NCBI GenBank assembly: GCA_013398275.1
Contig: VZSE01006029.1
Coordinates: 3,306,630 to 3,370,629 of the forward strand
Length of the DNA: 64,000 nucleotides
Reading direction: 5' to 3'
Source: Promerops cafer
Taxonomy: Eukaryota > Chordata > Aves > Passeriformes > Nectariniidae
Below the pieces are notes generated by a model that saw only the letters and a list, made by a program, of their open reading frames with translations, ran no database searches and had not been told where the DNA came from. The translations under genes and the position numbers were made by a program. This document shows, one piece after another, positions 37,014 to 51,700 of this stretch (the stretch's first letter is position 1; each line of letters begins with the position of its first letter).

Positions 37014-39969
37014 CCTGCCCTGAATAAGCCAGTACAAATCCCTTCATTTAGCTGGCTTTCAACATTTTTTTTCACACTCTGGGACTCTGGTATATCAAGA
37101 AGGCCTGGAAGCTGATGAAACAAATGTCAGCAGTCTGGGAATCTGGCCTGTGTTTGCAACGGGTGGACCTTAACTAGACACAGGGAATGCCAGAAGTCAT
37201 AAAGAAGACTGATGATCCTCTTGCAATCTCCAAATTAATTTTAATGAACTGAGGAATTTGACTAAGCTCCTGTTAAGCTTTTCACATTTGGACTGCTGTT
37301 CCAAGGCAAACCTATGTGGTTTCATCCATCTCTATCTTCCTGGCTTGAACTCTATTAGATTTCTTCCTAGATTTGAACTCTATCCTGATGACAAAGGGGA
37401 ACACTTCAAGCAGGAGGGAGGAAATGCTTTAAAGATTGGCCTCAGCAGTGAGGAAAATCCAGTCCTAATTCTCATTCTGTATATTTCTCATAAGCCTGCA
37501 GAATCACTTAAATGGAGATAGGCTAACAACACATTCAATACAAAAGAGAAGGCAGAGGTCCACAAAAAGCAGGTGTGCTCATAGAGTTGAATGCAACTCA
37601 ATTCAAGCACCTTTAGCTGAAGACTGATGAAAATCTTGACTACTCTCTGAGATAAAAACAACCCGTGATATCTCTAGTTTCATCCACTAGGAACATCAAA
37701 ACAATGGCAATACCCAGAGCCACCACCACTCTGTCCCAGCTGAATAGGTCCATATCTTCTTGCTCTTGTCCATCCATACTGGATGTACCAAAATTTACAT
37801 GCCTGCTACTCTGATATGGGCCCAGTGTTGGCTATAACCTCAGTCTTCTGTCTTGTAACTCCCAGGAGATGTGAGACTGGGCTGGGATCACCCAGGCTGG
37901 GGAGAACCTGCAGGAATCCCATGCATTCCCTGCACTGTACTCTGCCCACCACACTGCAGATTGGTCCAGTTATTATTTCTACTATTTTTAGACAATTACC
38001 AAGAACCAGCAGCTAATTTTCAGCATCCACTATGTAACAAAAAGCAGATGAGATTTCAGATACCTTCTCAGTATGTATTTCCTCCCAAGAATTCTCCCGT
38101 GCTTAAGGTAACACAAGATGGGCCATTAAGTCTGGTGCATATAGTAGCTTTATCTCCTTGTACATCTCTCATCCTGTCTGTGTGGGAATGGTACCATTCA
38201 GCAACATCGTAGGTATGTTTGGAGGCTAATTAAATTAGAATCTGCAAAATACTAGCTCCCTGGGAAACCAGGTGCTATATAAGTAAAAGATATTATATTT
38301 AAAATGTCATGCTATGAGAATTTTTTTTCAGAAGATTATCTCACAGAAATCCTCGATGAGTTTTAAAGCTGAAATTTCATTAGCAAGTTGTCAACACCAG
38401 CCCAGCCTCCCAAACCCTTCTTTTCTCTCCCACTCTTTCCTCAAAACACCACCCATCTTAAAGCATCTAGAATGGCAAAGGAAAACCTGGCATTTTTAAA
38501 AGAGGAAAAGAATCAAAGTAAACAACCCAAAACTTACTTCTTTTTAGGGCTAAAAATGCTTCCCTGTCTCACACATACAGTTACCTTATACACAAACACG
38601 TGTATGAACAAACACACTCAAAGAACGCCTATGTGCTTGCCAGATAAATTTATGCACAGAAATACAATTGCCCTTTAAATGAAACAAAACAGCAGAGAAA
38701 TGGCTGAGGACTTCAGCCCACCTTATTCCTCCATTTTGAACTCTTTTTAAGCCTCGTTTTCTACTCAAATTAATGAGTTAGCAGAGGACTGTTCTAGTTC
38801 TTCTAAAAGAGCTAGATGCAAGTAAGGCTCCTACCAATTCAATTTTGACAAAGAAAATAATCACTTCATCGTAGATACTGATTATAAATCAAAATTGCAT
38901 GTGTCCATGCCATTCATGGCAATCACAGATACTTCCTAATGAAGACTATTACCTGTATCCCATCAGGCACTATTTTCTCCCCTGCCTTTTAATGTACACT
39001 ACAGTTTCTAATGGTTATTAAATGCATCCTGACCAGACATTCTTTCAAATTAGCATTCCCCATAAGATACAATATCCTCTTGAATTCCCCCAAGAACCAT
39101 TGCAGCTGCAATCTGCACTTAATATTGAATTTTCACCAGAGAAATTAATTATCTATGAACAGTATAAGACTTCCTTTATTTGTGTTCCCTTTTCATTCAT
39201 CCAAACCCACCTTACTCCTTGGCTGCAGCAAACAAATTTGGCCTCTTCTCAGTAAAATCGGCTGTTAATGCACATACTGAAAAATGTCCTATATATTAAA
39301 AAATGGTAAGTTACATCTTGGATCCAGAGATTTTATCCTGAATATCTTTTTAGGATTTGGCAGTGGCTTATAAGTCAAAACAATCCTTTTTTTTACATAT
39401 ACACCACAATACTCATTCCACTTATATTCTTAGCAAAATCTGGTAATATGATACAGAACTTAATAGTTGTGGACTACAATTCTAATATCAGAGCTACATA
39501 GATACTGGACAGATTTGAAACATTTAAATATTTACTCTTCCAACAATAATTTGAATATTTAAGTTGTGGAAGCAGACCTGTTTTGCTTTTTCGTAAATAG
39601 AAAACATAGAAAACAACACACTATACACACATAGACACACAAACATGTAAAAATATTCTGTGTTTTTTAAACTTTGTGTTAATACTTGATGCTACGTCAT
39701 ATTCACTCAGAACAGGTAGTGAAACTAATATCCTGCCCTTTAAAAGGCTTGCAATGCTGTAATCAATTACTACTCTCTTTGAGATCCCAACAAATAGGAA
39801 AGAGCCTGAAAAATTAGTCTTGCAAAGCTTAAACTGAGAAGTGGGCAAGGGTAGTGACTTGAGCACTGCAGTATGCATAAACTAAATAATTTATTACTCT
39901 TTGTCTTAAATGTAATGAAATCTTGAAAAATTATTTTTACAGCTTTTTTCCCCATAATGAATGTGGCTC

Positions 39970-40535
39970 TTCATAGTATAATTCTTTGAAATGTTTAGTT
40001 GGAAAAGACCTCTAAAATCACCAGGTCCAACCATTAACCCAACACTACCAAGTCCATCACTCAAGCATTTCCCCAAGACATCTACGTGTTTTTTAAATAC
40101 CTCCAGGGCTGGTGATTCCACCACTTGCCTGGGCAGCCTGTTTCAATGCTTGACAGGCCTTTCAGTGAAGAATAAATAGTTCTTATATCCAATCTAAACC
40201 TACCCTTGGTGCTACTTGAGGCCATTTCCTCTAGCCCCATTCCTTGCTGACTGGGAGAAGAGACTGACCTGCACCTCACTAGAATCTCCTTTCAGGTTTC
40301 TCAACAGCTGTAGAGAGTGATAAAGTCCCCTCTATGCTTCCTTTTTTCCAGGCAAAACAGACTTGGGTCCCTCAGCCATCTCTCATAAGACTCATGCTCC
40401 AGACTCTTCGCCAGCTCTGCTGCCCTTCTCTGGACTCATTCCAGCACCTCAATGTCATTCTCATAGTGAGGGGCCCAAAACTGAACACAGGATTTGAGGT
40501 GTGGCCTCAGCAGTGCTGGATACAGGAGGAATTAT
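39970..40535 (-). mobile_element. CR1 LINE 3' region, antisense (about 0.55 kb)
   Basis: Starts with a degenerate TCATAGTATAATTC tail and GTTGGAAAAGACCTC, then the CCAACCATTAACCCAACACT block. It continues through CCTGGGCAGCCTGTTTCA, CTCTGGACTCATTCCAGCAC and GCCCAAAACTGAACACAGGA. This is the long 3'-region CR1 subfamily read in reverse. It is 5'-truncated, with no reverse-transcriptase motif. Confidence 0.94.
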
Positions 40536-41213
40536 AGAAGCATAACTACAGACTCTCCAGCCCTCCATTTTAAAGGATACAAAAAATCCTGTAATTGTGT
40601 ACCTTTCAAGAATGACTGTGCATTAACAGAAGCACTGAAAGCAATTATCATGACAATCTAGGATTCTTGACAGTTAAATTACAACATATGACAAACATGG
40701 GGATAGGATGCTTCAATACTTGATATTGTGCCTTTTGGAGTGAACAGACTCAGAAAATCTGTAGGTTCCTCTGTATATTAAAAAGCCTTACTTAAAATTC
40801 GTTAATTAATTTGGACAGGCTAATTCCCACACTTTTTCCTGAATGCAGTACTCTTTAATTACTGTATTTTATGAAAACCTTTCTTAAAATCTCATGCAAT
40901 GAAGGTACAGAATCAAAATGAGCAATGCTTTTCTAAAATGCAATCACCCATGAAAATTAAGAGAATTCAGCTATATACAGAGTAGATTTGTCAGGGATTT
41001 CAAGCAGTCACCTCCCCTTTTTTTTGTCCATAGCATGGGCTTCTCTAGGCCATATAAACCAGACCCAAACTGTGTCAACCAGAGAAAAAAATCTGTTAAT
41101 GCATTGTATTGCTAGTGCGTTTCAGAGGCAAAGTAGTCTTAAAGTGACATTATCAGGAACTACAGAAGATCAGTATTTCCTCTAAAGAAATTTTGCTTAA
41201 GAGCCTTTATTTG

Positions 41214-41233
41214 AAAAAAAAAACAAAAAAAAA
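41214..41233. repeat. Poly-A tract
   Basis: A run broken by a single C; no LINE or SINE sequence is recognised in front of it. Confidence 0.9.
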
Positions 41234-42349
41234 TGGACAAAGGTTATCTGTGTGAAAAATAATAGGCCAAAAATCTGAGTGATTTTCTTTACTATACAAA
41301 GATTTATTATATCTGTAGCACTTCTATCCATATCAGTGCAATTACACCAATATTTGACCTAGACTTGCATATAGCTGAGCAGAAGTAGAATTACGTCCCA
41401 CTGTCCTATTTTACACTTATTTTTCTACTTCTGATTTATTTCTCATAAGTGCAAGCTTGCCTTTGTCCTCTGCCTCATACTTTCTGTACCACCAGGTCCT
41501 AAGGTGACATTACTAAGCCCAAATTAAGTCCAAAGTTCTATTTTGGTGATCATTAGCATACATTGAGGATCTTTATATCTCAATGGGGAATCAGTCTATG
41601 ACCTTTTAAAGCCTATTAATATCTTGAATTTTCCTTCAAATACCATTATAATGATGTGACTTTATCGTGCATTTGATTAGTCTTACAGTCAGCATGAATG
41701 TCTAGTGCTGTCAATAAGCTTGATGGTTAAAAAGACCAGCATCACTTACATATTTTTCAGTTTATAACAGAAATATATTAGCTATAGAGGCAGTGGATTA
41801 GAGACATTACTGGAATAGCGTTCCCTTGCACTCCACAACCTCCTCCAGGCAATACATGGTGAGACTGAAAATTCAGGTAGGAGTAATAAAAACATAGTTT
41901 GAACTAGTGCACCTCTATTTTGTTCTTTTATAACCCAGGAACTTACACTCTCCAACTGCAAGCAAGAAAATACAGTAAAGGGATGTGTTTGGCAGCTGCC
42001 TCTACTATTCAAAATGTCAAGTTCACATTTTCAGCTATTGCCTTCAGTTCTAAGGCAGATGTTAAACTGTTCTAGCTTGTGGAGTGGAAAAAAACATATC
42101 AGGGACTATATTCCATGTTTGATTTATAGAAAAAGCATGAGATATCCCGCCGGTTTTTTGCACTTGTCTATATCATGTAGCTTTTCCATGTGTTCAGATC
42201 TTAGTGGCACCAGCAGGTAGACTTACAATTCAGATCTATTTATTCACCAAGTTCTTAAATTCTTTCCAGACTATACTCTTACATACTTTTCTTCAGGAAA
42301 AAGAAAAGTATTTTAAAGATGCTTAGATAATTTTGTTAGCTTGCTGGTG

Positions 42350-42466
42350 TTTATTGGTTTGTTGGGGGGGTTTGGTTTTGTTTTGGCGGGGGAGGGTTGC
42401 AGGGTTTTTTGGTCCTTTTTTTTAGGTGTTTTTGTTTTTGTTTTGTTTTGTTTTGTTGTTTTGTTT
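42350..42466. repeat. G/T-rich low-complexity tract with (TTTTG)n core
   Basis: Begins with TTGGGGGGGTTTGG, has a second G cluster (GGCGGGGGAGGG) and then TTTTG units at 42432-42464. Several G runs on one strand could in principle form a G-quadruplex. Confidence 0.9.
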
Positions 42467-45280
42467 CCCCAGAAATTTCATTTATCCTACACGTTGCAGA
42501 CTAGAAAACTTCGTGAGAATAAGTATAACTAAACAAAATTTTATTAAATTATTGTTTATTCTGGACTTAGTAGCATGGGCTTTTCATTTCACTGATGCAC
42601 ATTTTGGTTTCTCGTTTAATTTATTTTATGATACAAGTATTTAAACTGCTAGAGTGCCCAGCTGGTGCGGACAGAGCATAGACCAAGGACTGTCCCATTG
42701 ATTAGACTGTCTAATCTGCCTGCCTATACCAGAAGCCACTGACAAACTCTTCCCTCTTCTGAGTAAAATCCATGCATGCAGACACATCAGTTTTCTTGAC
42801 TTTTACTGAATCTTGAAAGCTGAAGTACTTTGCAAATAAACTTCAAAAGGTTTTGTGGTGGCTAATGAGGACATCATTCGCTAAAAATATGAACAACTCA
42901 TGCACTTGAGTGAGCTGGTACAATTTTCTCTTCCAAAACACATTATTTCATACAAGCCTGTATGAATTTACATTACCACAAGCATTCCAATAAAGTATTA
43001 ACCCAACCAATTGAACCTCCTTACTATCCTCTGTCTCAGAGTGCACCTTACCAGGGTTTTAGTCTTTATGTCTTGGTGCCTTTACCCAAAGTAAAACCAC
43101 TCAGACTCAGGCAGCAGCCTTCTGAGTATTTGTGATCATCTTGACACATACTGGAATGCAATAGACTCAAGAGGTTCTTTTCCTGCTCCCTCTGGGACAA
43201 TGAGAGAGTGAGAAAAAGCCTCAAGATCATTTATTCAATAAAATTATTCAAAAAGTCTTTAGAATCAAAGTTTCCAGGAGGAGAATATGAATACCATATT
43301 GTGTGCATATTTAATTTTGCATTTTTCTGGAATGAAATGGCCCAATTCTGCTGAGCTTTCTATGCCAGCTTGTCTCTACAGACAGCTGCTCACACATGCC
43401 AACCTTTCACAGCTTTTCAGGTTTCCTTTCAACTTGAATTCTCCATTGGTAAGATAAGATTTTCAATATCTTTGAAATCAGGAACAGGGTCTTTTAAGCT
43501 GACAGCTCCTCCCAGTGTCTTGGCAATGTATACCAAGATGAGAAGTAGTTATGATGTTTCATATGGATTTAAGATAGACTAATCATGAGGGAAAATAATC
43601 TTATTGCTATATGTTACTCAGTTTTTCTCACATTTGGTGTTGACCTTACTTAAGGTAAAAAAGAAGACAGTTTCACTGTCTGATTTGTTTGGGAGTAATC
43701 TAATAGTTATTCTCAGATCTTAAACAACCTCATTTCACTCTTAGGTCATTAAAGCACATGTGGATCATCAGCCTTTGTACAATTCCCTGGAGAAAGCTGG
43801 TAATTAACCTACTTCCATACTGACCATAAGCCATCTGTAGCTGCTCTTTGTTTCCCTCAGTTTGTTTATGGTCTATAATACCACTTTATTTTGGGCTGGC
43901 CAACCTTGAGTACTTAAATTTTTTATATATTGCTGAAAAAATCTTATCAAGACCACAGGGCCATAGCTGGATTTGTCCACTCTCTTGGTGCAGTAGCACT
44001 TAGATAGCAAAGTTGGCTTCTAAGATGCCTAGAAAGAATAATTCAGATAAAGATCCATGAAGTATAATGCAGGTATGTGGACCATTTCTTTTGTTTCCTC
44101 CTTAGCGTACCCTCTACAAAAGTTCCTTGTTTCTTATATCTCCAATAATACTTACTCTCCTGCCTTAGACAGCCTCATGGTATGACAAATGCCAGACATG
44201 GAATCCTGTCAGAGAAGTTTGGCAAATCTTTTCAAAAGTCTGGATAAAGATCTGGCTGACACAACATTTTCTGCAATCGTAATGGCAGGCTTAAATTCTA
44301 TGAAATTAATAAGATTAGATTTTTTTCTCCATGGAAGCTGGAGCAATTTGTATATATTGTATCATGCTTAGTTTAGTGTTTTATAGGCTCTGCCTTGCTT
44401 TTTACAGCTGTTGTTCTGGATCTTAATGTAAGTGCTTTGTGCTCCTCAAGTGACCCCCTAATTTTTTTTAAAGAAGTGTAGTATTTGTTACAAATCAGGG
44501 CTGTTGATAAGTAACTGACTCTAGCATTAAGCTACATTTTTATCAGCAGCTCAGCCATTTCTCAAACATTCCTGTAATTCTTGTCTGAACAGTGGCTAGA
44601 CCCACTATTTAATTGCAGTTTATTCTACTGCTCAATTTTTGAACACCTCATCTCCCATTATGCCTAGATTTCTTTTGGAAAAAAGAAGAGTTATAGTAGA
44701 AGAATATGTCTCATCTTTTATGATAGGCACAAATGCAAAGTCATAATCAAGCTGCCTTGAAAACACATTTCAAACCTGCCTTCCTCTGACTCAGGGCTTT
44801 GACTGCAGCAATGGAGGAAGAAAGGAAGAACTGCACTCTCTCCACTTCTCCACTGGATGCAGAAAAACATCCTTTGAAGATGCATCTGCAGCTTAGGCAG
44901 GATGCTGAGCTTCTGGGCAGGAAGTGCTGGTTACCTGGAAGAGCTGAGAAATCTCTCATTTTCCAGTTTTTTCTAATGTGTCTGTTGTTTGGAGGTAAAA
45001 CATCTGTGACTGGATTTGAGGGGAGGAAGAAGTAAAGGTCAGGCTGTGGACCATTATCCTTTGAGAGGCAGTAAGCGTGGAAGAACTTGCTTCTCTCTTT
45101 GCCCTTTGGCAAAGCCCACAGAGTTGTGGGGATGCAGGATGTCTGTGTTACACTCTCTTCATGTGACACTGTAACTCCGGGAGATTTTTAACTTAGCACA
45201 GGAATTTTGTGGTGGCTGGTGTAGCACACACAGGCTAGCTTTTCCTCTGGCCTCTTTTGGACTATTACATCTATTTTATG

Positions 45281-45302
45281 GTTGCCTGTGTTTGCAGGCA
45301 AC
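45281..45302. repeat. Perfect 8-bp inverted repeat with 6-nt loop
   Basis: GTTGCCTG (45281-45288) and CAGGCAAC (45295-45302) flank TGTTTG. Short enough to be chance. Confidence 0.7.
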
Positions 45303-45749
45303 AGGCTCAATGATCCATGAACTGCCATCCATTCCTATGGGGAATAATTTGGGATAGCAATAACAAAAACTCTGCGATTTTAGAGAATTTGGGAATCTTG
45401 TTCTTTGTTTCCCCTGTGTTCTGCAAGAGTTGCTGTGAATTCTTTAGCTTCCCCAGCTTTCAGAGGTGTTAAAAGGTTTGCTAGGCTTGCAGACCTGTCT
45501 GGGAACTCAGAGACATTGAAAAATAGCAACAGAATGGCTCGATGAAAGAACAAAGGGCTGCAAGCCAGAATCTGTCCTTTGCCAGATGGTCATCTTAATA
45601 ATACTTTGCATAAATGTAGCATTAGGAATTTGTACTTTGGCCTCTGAAGTGGATACATATCATTAAAACTGTTTTACAAAAGAGGAAGCTGAGGATTGAA
45701 AAGGTGCACTCAGCAGCCACCACATTGCTAAACACACCCCCGAGTAATG

Positions 45750-45781
45750 CCAAGAATTTTTACACACCAAGAATTTTTACA
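45750..45781. repeat. Two 15-bp direct repeats, 17-bp period
   Basis: CCAAGAATTTTTACA occurs at 45750-45764 and again at 45767-45781, a local tandem micro-duplication. Confidence 0.9.
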
Positions 45782-48700
45782 TGCAGATTATGCAGAGAAG
45801 GTCTTGGTGGCTACACTGCATTATGGAGATCCTTGGAGTAAACTGTGATGGTCAAAGAGAACGCAGTATGTCTTAGCAGCCACACTACGAACCTGAGCTA
45901 AAGGAGATCCCTGATTTTAGAGATGTGTACAGCTGCTTTTGGGTATTAGAGTTTGCTCCATGCCTTATTATAAAGAACACTGTCATACAGTCAAGAGCTA
46001 CAGCCAAGCATTGTGGTGGAGTTCAGCACCAACACCGACCCAGGAGCTGTGTTTTACTCAGTGTGCCTCAGCAGGTCAGAAAACTTTGTCAATATGTTCA
46101 GTCTGCACATTTCATGGACAGATGAAAACTTGCTTCTGCCCATGCTGCCAGCAGACATCAGTTTAGTTTTCCTATACTCCAAGGCAGTAAAAAGGCCCAT
46201 GCCCATATAAAACTGGGCTTGGAATTATGCAGAAAAATTCATCTTTCCTTAAATTTCATCATGTATGCCTAAACAAGATATCAATACATATGTATGATTT
46301 TCTCCCCAAGTAGTTATGCATTGATAGCTGCCCTAAAACACAAAGAGTAAGCACATCTTCAATCTAGCTCTTCTACACTAACCTCTAAGTAGACTTCAGG
46401 GTTTCATCCTTCTCGTGTGGTAGTGAATACAATTTTGAAAGAATGCAGAACTATGCCTTTAAAGCGTTACTCAGTAAGACGTACTGCCAAGAACACTGCA
46501 AACACACCCCAACTGTTCTTCACTTTGGCTTCTTTATGTTCAATGTCATTTGTCCCTTGGCATTCAAGTACAATTTGGTACAAAGGATATTTTAATAAGG
46601 ATTTAGGGCACTATTTCTGAACCAAAGGGTCACAAACACAGAAGGACAGTGAAAATAAATCAGAGTGACTTGAAGTACTGTAAATTTTATTATATTATAA
46701 AGCAGAGAGAATGCTGGTTTCCAATTCTATGCACATACCCCAGTCATTCAAGGTCAAATAATCTGTTAACCTCTCCAAAGAGATGCACAAACATAAGCTT
46801 ATATGTCCTTCTTGCTACTGTGGATATATTCTTTGTTCTTACATCTACAATAAGTGGAAAGAAATCATAAATAATTGATTAAGACTTTGCCAAGTTGAAA
46901 AGCTTAGGAATACTGTTTCAATTTATGTTTTAAGAAGAAAAAACCTGGGAATATTTAATCTACAAACAGCTGCTGAAAATGGCGAGTTAATAGGAAAGAC
47001 TTTTCTTTGAAAAAAGCTAGGCTTAAATAACAATTCGTGGAAATAATAGTCACTTTTATATTTTGGAAAAAGTATCATAAAAAGTTTGATGCTCTAAGCA
47101 CTGTAGTTATAAAAGCCTCAGTAAGTACAGCTAAAAAAGTGATATACTGCTATGTGCTCCTACTTATGCTAATGGGATGTATGCTAAATACTTTACTGAG
47201 TACACTGAGAAAAAAAAAATATAGCATAAAACAAAGTAAGCAGAAATTATTCTCACACAGCATGTACACCCATTGACCCCACTTCAGCTCTGAAGTGCCT
47301 ATACATTTGGAAATGCTGTTTCAGAGAGACCGTCAGAGAGCCAGCTGAAGATCATGAGACAAATAATGTTTTGTGATTTCACCTGTACTTCCAAAAAAAC
47401 CAGTTACAAACCAGCTAAGTACCAGTGAAGTACTATGACATATTCTTATAATACAAAAAAATGAGAAGCAGAGATATGAGCTTACCAGGGAAGAGAAAGC
47501 ACCTGCTACAATATTAGAAACATAGATATTAAAAGCAAAGAGGTGAACTTCCCATCATATCACCCATACACACGAATAACTTTGTTTTACTGCTAAACCA
47601 TGGAGGGAATGGCCTGGTCGTGCAATGGCAGAGTTGCTTCATTTGACACAAACTACTTCATGATTATACACAAAAAATATGGTATCATACAGGGTCTGGC
47701 ATCTGTTTTAGCAGCTGTCACACTAGTCCTGCAAGGGAGCATTCAGAGCTGCAAAAGAGGCCAAAGGGGACTATGTTCTGCACAATCATCACCAGGAAAA
47801 GAGGGTGCCAAGTGGGTATTTGAGTCAAATTTATAAACCAACTTGCTTTAGAACAGTGCTTCTATTTTTAACATGCAGGGATGAGCCAAGAAACAGTGAA
47901 ATAATGCATTACAAATTACAGAAAGATATAGTTCTGCCCTAAGTTTCTCCCTTGTGCTTTTAATATTTGAGCTTGAAGGCTGCATTCAGCTTTGGGGTAG
48001 GTGCGTGCTGCTTTATTTAGAAAAGGAATAAAATGGAAATTGCTTACAATAATTCAAAACAAGTGCTTAAAAAAAGTATCATTCCCTGTCAATGACTGCT
48101 TAGTAATTTATAAATTATTTTGGCAGGCAGTAATGAATAAATGAGCTAAGTCTTCACTTAAATAAAATGAGCCATGTCTTTTCCATCAAACCTGATATTC
48201 TCACGTTCTCCAGGTATCTATTGGATAAATGTAAAAATTCCAGACAGCAGAAACCCAAATGCTGAAATTCTGAAGATTTTTTCATTTACATATTTAATAA
48301 TTTTAAAATTTAAATTTTCAGAAAAGCAGTGTAAGCCTCAGTATTTAAACACACTATTTTTTTGGCTTCTGATTAACACAATTTTAATAACAGTTCAACA
48401 GCTACACACAGAGCTCTTTGTATCACTGATTTGGATCAGCCACAGTTTCTCAATATTTTGGAACCTTTCACACAAATTTACACTGTGGATTTTCATTTGT
48501 GTTTTCAATAGTCAAAATATGTCTCTTAACCCCCATAGAAAACGTAACAGTGAATAAGCTTATGTAGTCCCATTATTTGACCCAACTTGCAAAGTTCTGA
48601 TAATCCCTCACCTCCTTTATGACTTTATCCAAAGTTCACTATAATTTGTGTGTCCAAAGCTGCAGTATCAGTGGAAGAGCCTCATATTAAATTTGTGCAG

Positions 48701-51700
48701 AAATTAGTTGGCTTCCCGGTACCATCAGCCTGTGTTACTGCTTGTTGTCAACCACAGCTTCTGGAACATCAAGTTCAGCAAATCTTTTTCTCCCATAATA
48801 GAGAATGTTTTAACAGGTCAACAGGGCAGCTTTCAGCACAAATGCGTGTGATCTCCTCACACTGATAATTCATGCTCAAAGCAGCTTTTTGTGAAGAGAT
48901 GAAGACGTGCTATCCTCCATCTGACTCTTACATATCGTCGTGGCATTCATTCTGTGTGTTATGACAGGTTAAAATCTAGGATTTGAACTCCATCCTGGCT
49001 TTTATTTAAGTCCCCCAGCCTAGACCCTTGTCTCTCGACCCTTGTTTTTGAAGCACACCACTCGTCCAAGGTCATATTAAGGTCTACCAAACACATCAGC
49101 AAGGCAAAGGAGCTTGTTTTGGTCTTTATACTCTCAGAACAGGTTTGCCTGCAGCAATTTTGTTTCAAGTGTCCTCCTTCCCGGGTCAGTACAGTCTATT
49201 TTTGTTGTGAATTTACCCTGCCTCCCTGCCACATGTATTTACCCTTGGACAGCACCTAGTTCTCAACCTCACCAGTATTCAGCTGCTACTTTGCAAGCTG
49301 TCAAACAACCACTCAGGTGTTAAAAAACCCAACCAAATCTCTCTAGAGCCTTAATTTAAGTGTTAGCAGGGAGCTGAAAATTAGCAGCAACGTTTCTGCC
49401 TGCAGCTATGGGAAAAAGTGCGAAATGACACTTTAATGATTGCTAAGAGAGGGTGGGTAGTGAGTTTGCTACTTGCTCTCCATTTCACCTTCCCTGCCAA
49501 CTGCCGGATGCACAAGCACTGAGCCTACATTCCTGCAATTTCTCACATGAGGGTAGGAATCTGAGCTATGGATGCAACTTTGGAAGTAAGTGGCCATGTC
49601 AAGTACATTGGTGAGGCCTAGGTTCCCTGTTTGGGAAACTCAGAATATTCCTCCCACTGCTGACTGCACTGCAGAAAGTTTTACATGCCTCTGTTTTTGA
49701 GTGCATTAGTCTATAAAACTCCTTCTTAGAGATTTCAGAGCAGTCACCTTCTTCAGCACCTACTGTGTGTAACTTTCCCCTGATCCATCTGGAACTCTTC
49801 CACTGGTTTTTTTAAGCTGTTCAGGCATTTATTTTCAGGTCCCTATTCTTGGCCTTTGAGAACTTACTGCTTTTTGGTGTGGACTTAGCAGCTATATCCC
49901 ATACAACCACAGAAGGTGCTTGCTCTGCTGAATGCTTTTAAAGCAGTTGTGTGTGCTTCAAATCATCTTCCCATGTGTCCTTGGTGTACACGACTGCTTC
50001 TGTGTCAGGGCAGCAGCTGGTTCTAATACACAGAGAGTACATCTCAGCATTTGCCTTGATAAGGCTAATTTTCTACCACCAGCTGATACAATTGGCTACC
50101 AAGACAAGATGAGAAATACTGTAAACGTCAAATTTGCTAATCTGGTGAGGGATCTAACACTCACACCCTTCTGATATTTGCCTTGTTTGCTATTTGCCAC
50201 CACACTAGTCAAGGTCCACTTGTGTTATGCTCAAAGTGCAGTTGTGTGCAACCATGCTGCTCAGATACTGTGTGACCCAAATCCTAACTCCATGCTGTCA
50301 CCACTCAACAACATCACTCGGCTGCACATCCACCATGAAGGTTTTTTCTCTGCTTGAGTACCAACACACACCTAACTTCCCGTTGCAGCTTTCTTTCCCT
50401 CCTCTCTTCTTCTACTTCATCTTAAATCTGAAGATCTTTGATGGTCAGTTTAGCCATGTCATAACTTAGTGGCACAGTAGCATTTTGCCAGAAGACAAAA
50501 TGAGTTCTGATCTGCTTCTGTGCTGAAAGCCTATCATTCAGATAACAGTATTTGACAGACTGCATTACCTCTGGTCCCGCCTAAATTGCTGGTGGCCATA
50601 GCCAGTGTGTAGGCAGCACCCACAGCTGGGCTTTCAGGACAATCTGTGTCGGCTACATGGCCAGATGCACATTATGATTAACAGCACAGGGAACAATCTG
50701 CTGGCCAGGGAGGCTCTAAACACACTGAACACTGCCAAGTTCGTCATGGTTTGGTTTGGCCACTTGTGCACATACTAAAAATAAAATTACAGCAGTAGAC
50801 ACCAGGAAAAGCAGCTAACTTCTGACAGAAATCTGAGTGACAAGTATCAAAATCTCACGTCAAAAAATTTAATCTAAGACATCACAGGTCCAGATGAAGT
50901 CTGAGCCCAGGAGCACTTTCCATCTGCTGGCTCTGCTGTGCACCTTGGCTACGTGGCAGCCCAAGGCTGACAATGCCATTGGGATGGGGACAGTCACCCT
51001 GTGCCCTGGCAAGTCTGTACACCAGGGGTTAAGGCTGTGGGGCACAGAACTGAACACATCCCTCCTGTGGTTTAGGCTCTGTGTGACAGAAAACGGTGCA
51101 GGAAGCAACAAAAACCAGAGAATTCATATCTTCTGCAATTCATATCTTCTTCATAAACAGCTTTCTCTACATGAACCTTGACATCTCTTAATTACAGTGT
51201 GCAGTTTTTCATAACAGAGTACTTGGGATACTAAAGGGATATTAGGTTTGGTGGAGTATGGGCAACTGTAGAGATAATGTGAGCAACAACCCTCAAAATA
51301 TGAGGCATTTGAGAGGTATTGAAGTAAGTGTCTATAGGAGTTTATGAACAGATTCAGAGATGATGGTTCACAGTTCACCTATAAAACTATGAACAGTTTT
51401 GAGAGATAGATTAATTCCATGGAACATCTTGGAAACGTAGTGTTCAGCTGTGATAGTTTCCTAAAATTTAGATGTATTTGTACAATCTAATACAAATATA
51501 TCAGGGGAAAATAATATTTTTACCGGAATGAATAATCACTACACAGCGTTTAGTAATGCAATTCTCCCTTTAATTCTCTATTCCCTACTCCTGATTGTTT
51601 CAGTGATTCAAAAATAAATATCAAAGAATAAATAAAGTGGATGCAAGTGATTTCTTAATACATAATGACAAGGCTTCACTTTATAGATGAAATCTCAGAC

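Larger units (their letters stand above)
33085..39965. other. About 7 kb of unique AT-rich intron
   Basis: Contains an (AAT)n run at 33411-33444 and a (CAAA)n run at 36987-37013. An acceptor-plus-AATAAA pair on the plus strand (35095-35470) is discussed in the findings. No coding exon was recognised. Confidence 0.5.

Noticed and set aside
44747..45169. 140-codon minus-strand open frame
   Set aside because: No recognised domain, and an equally open overlapping frame lies on the other strand.
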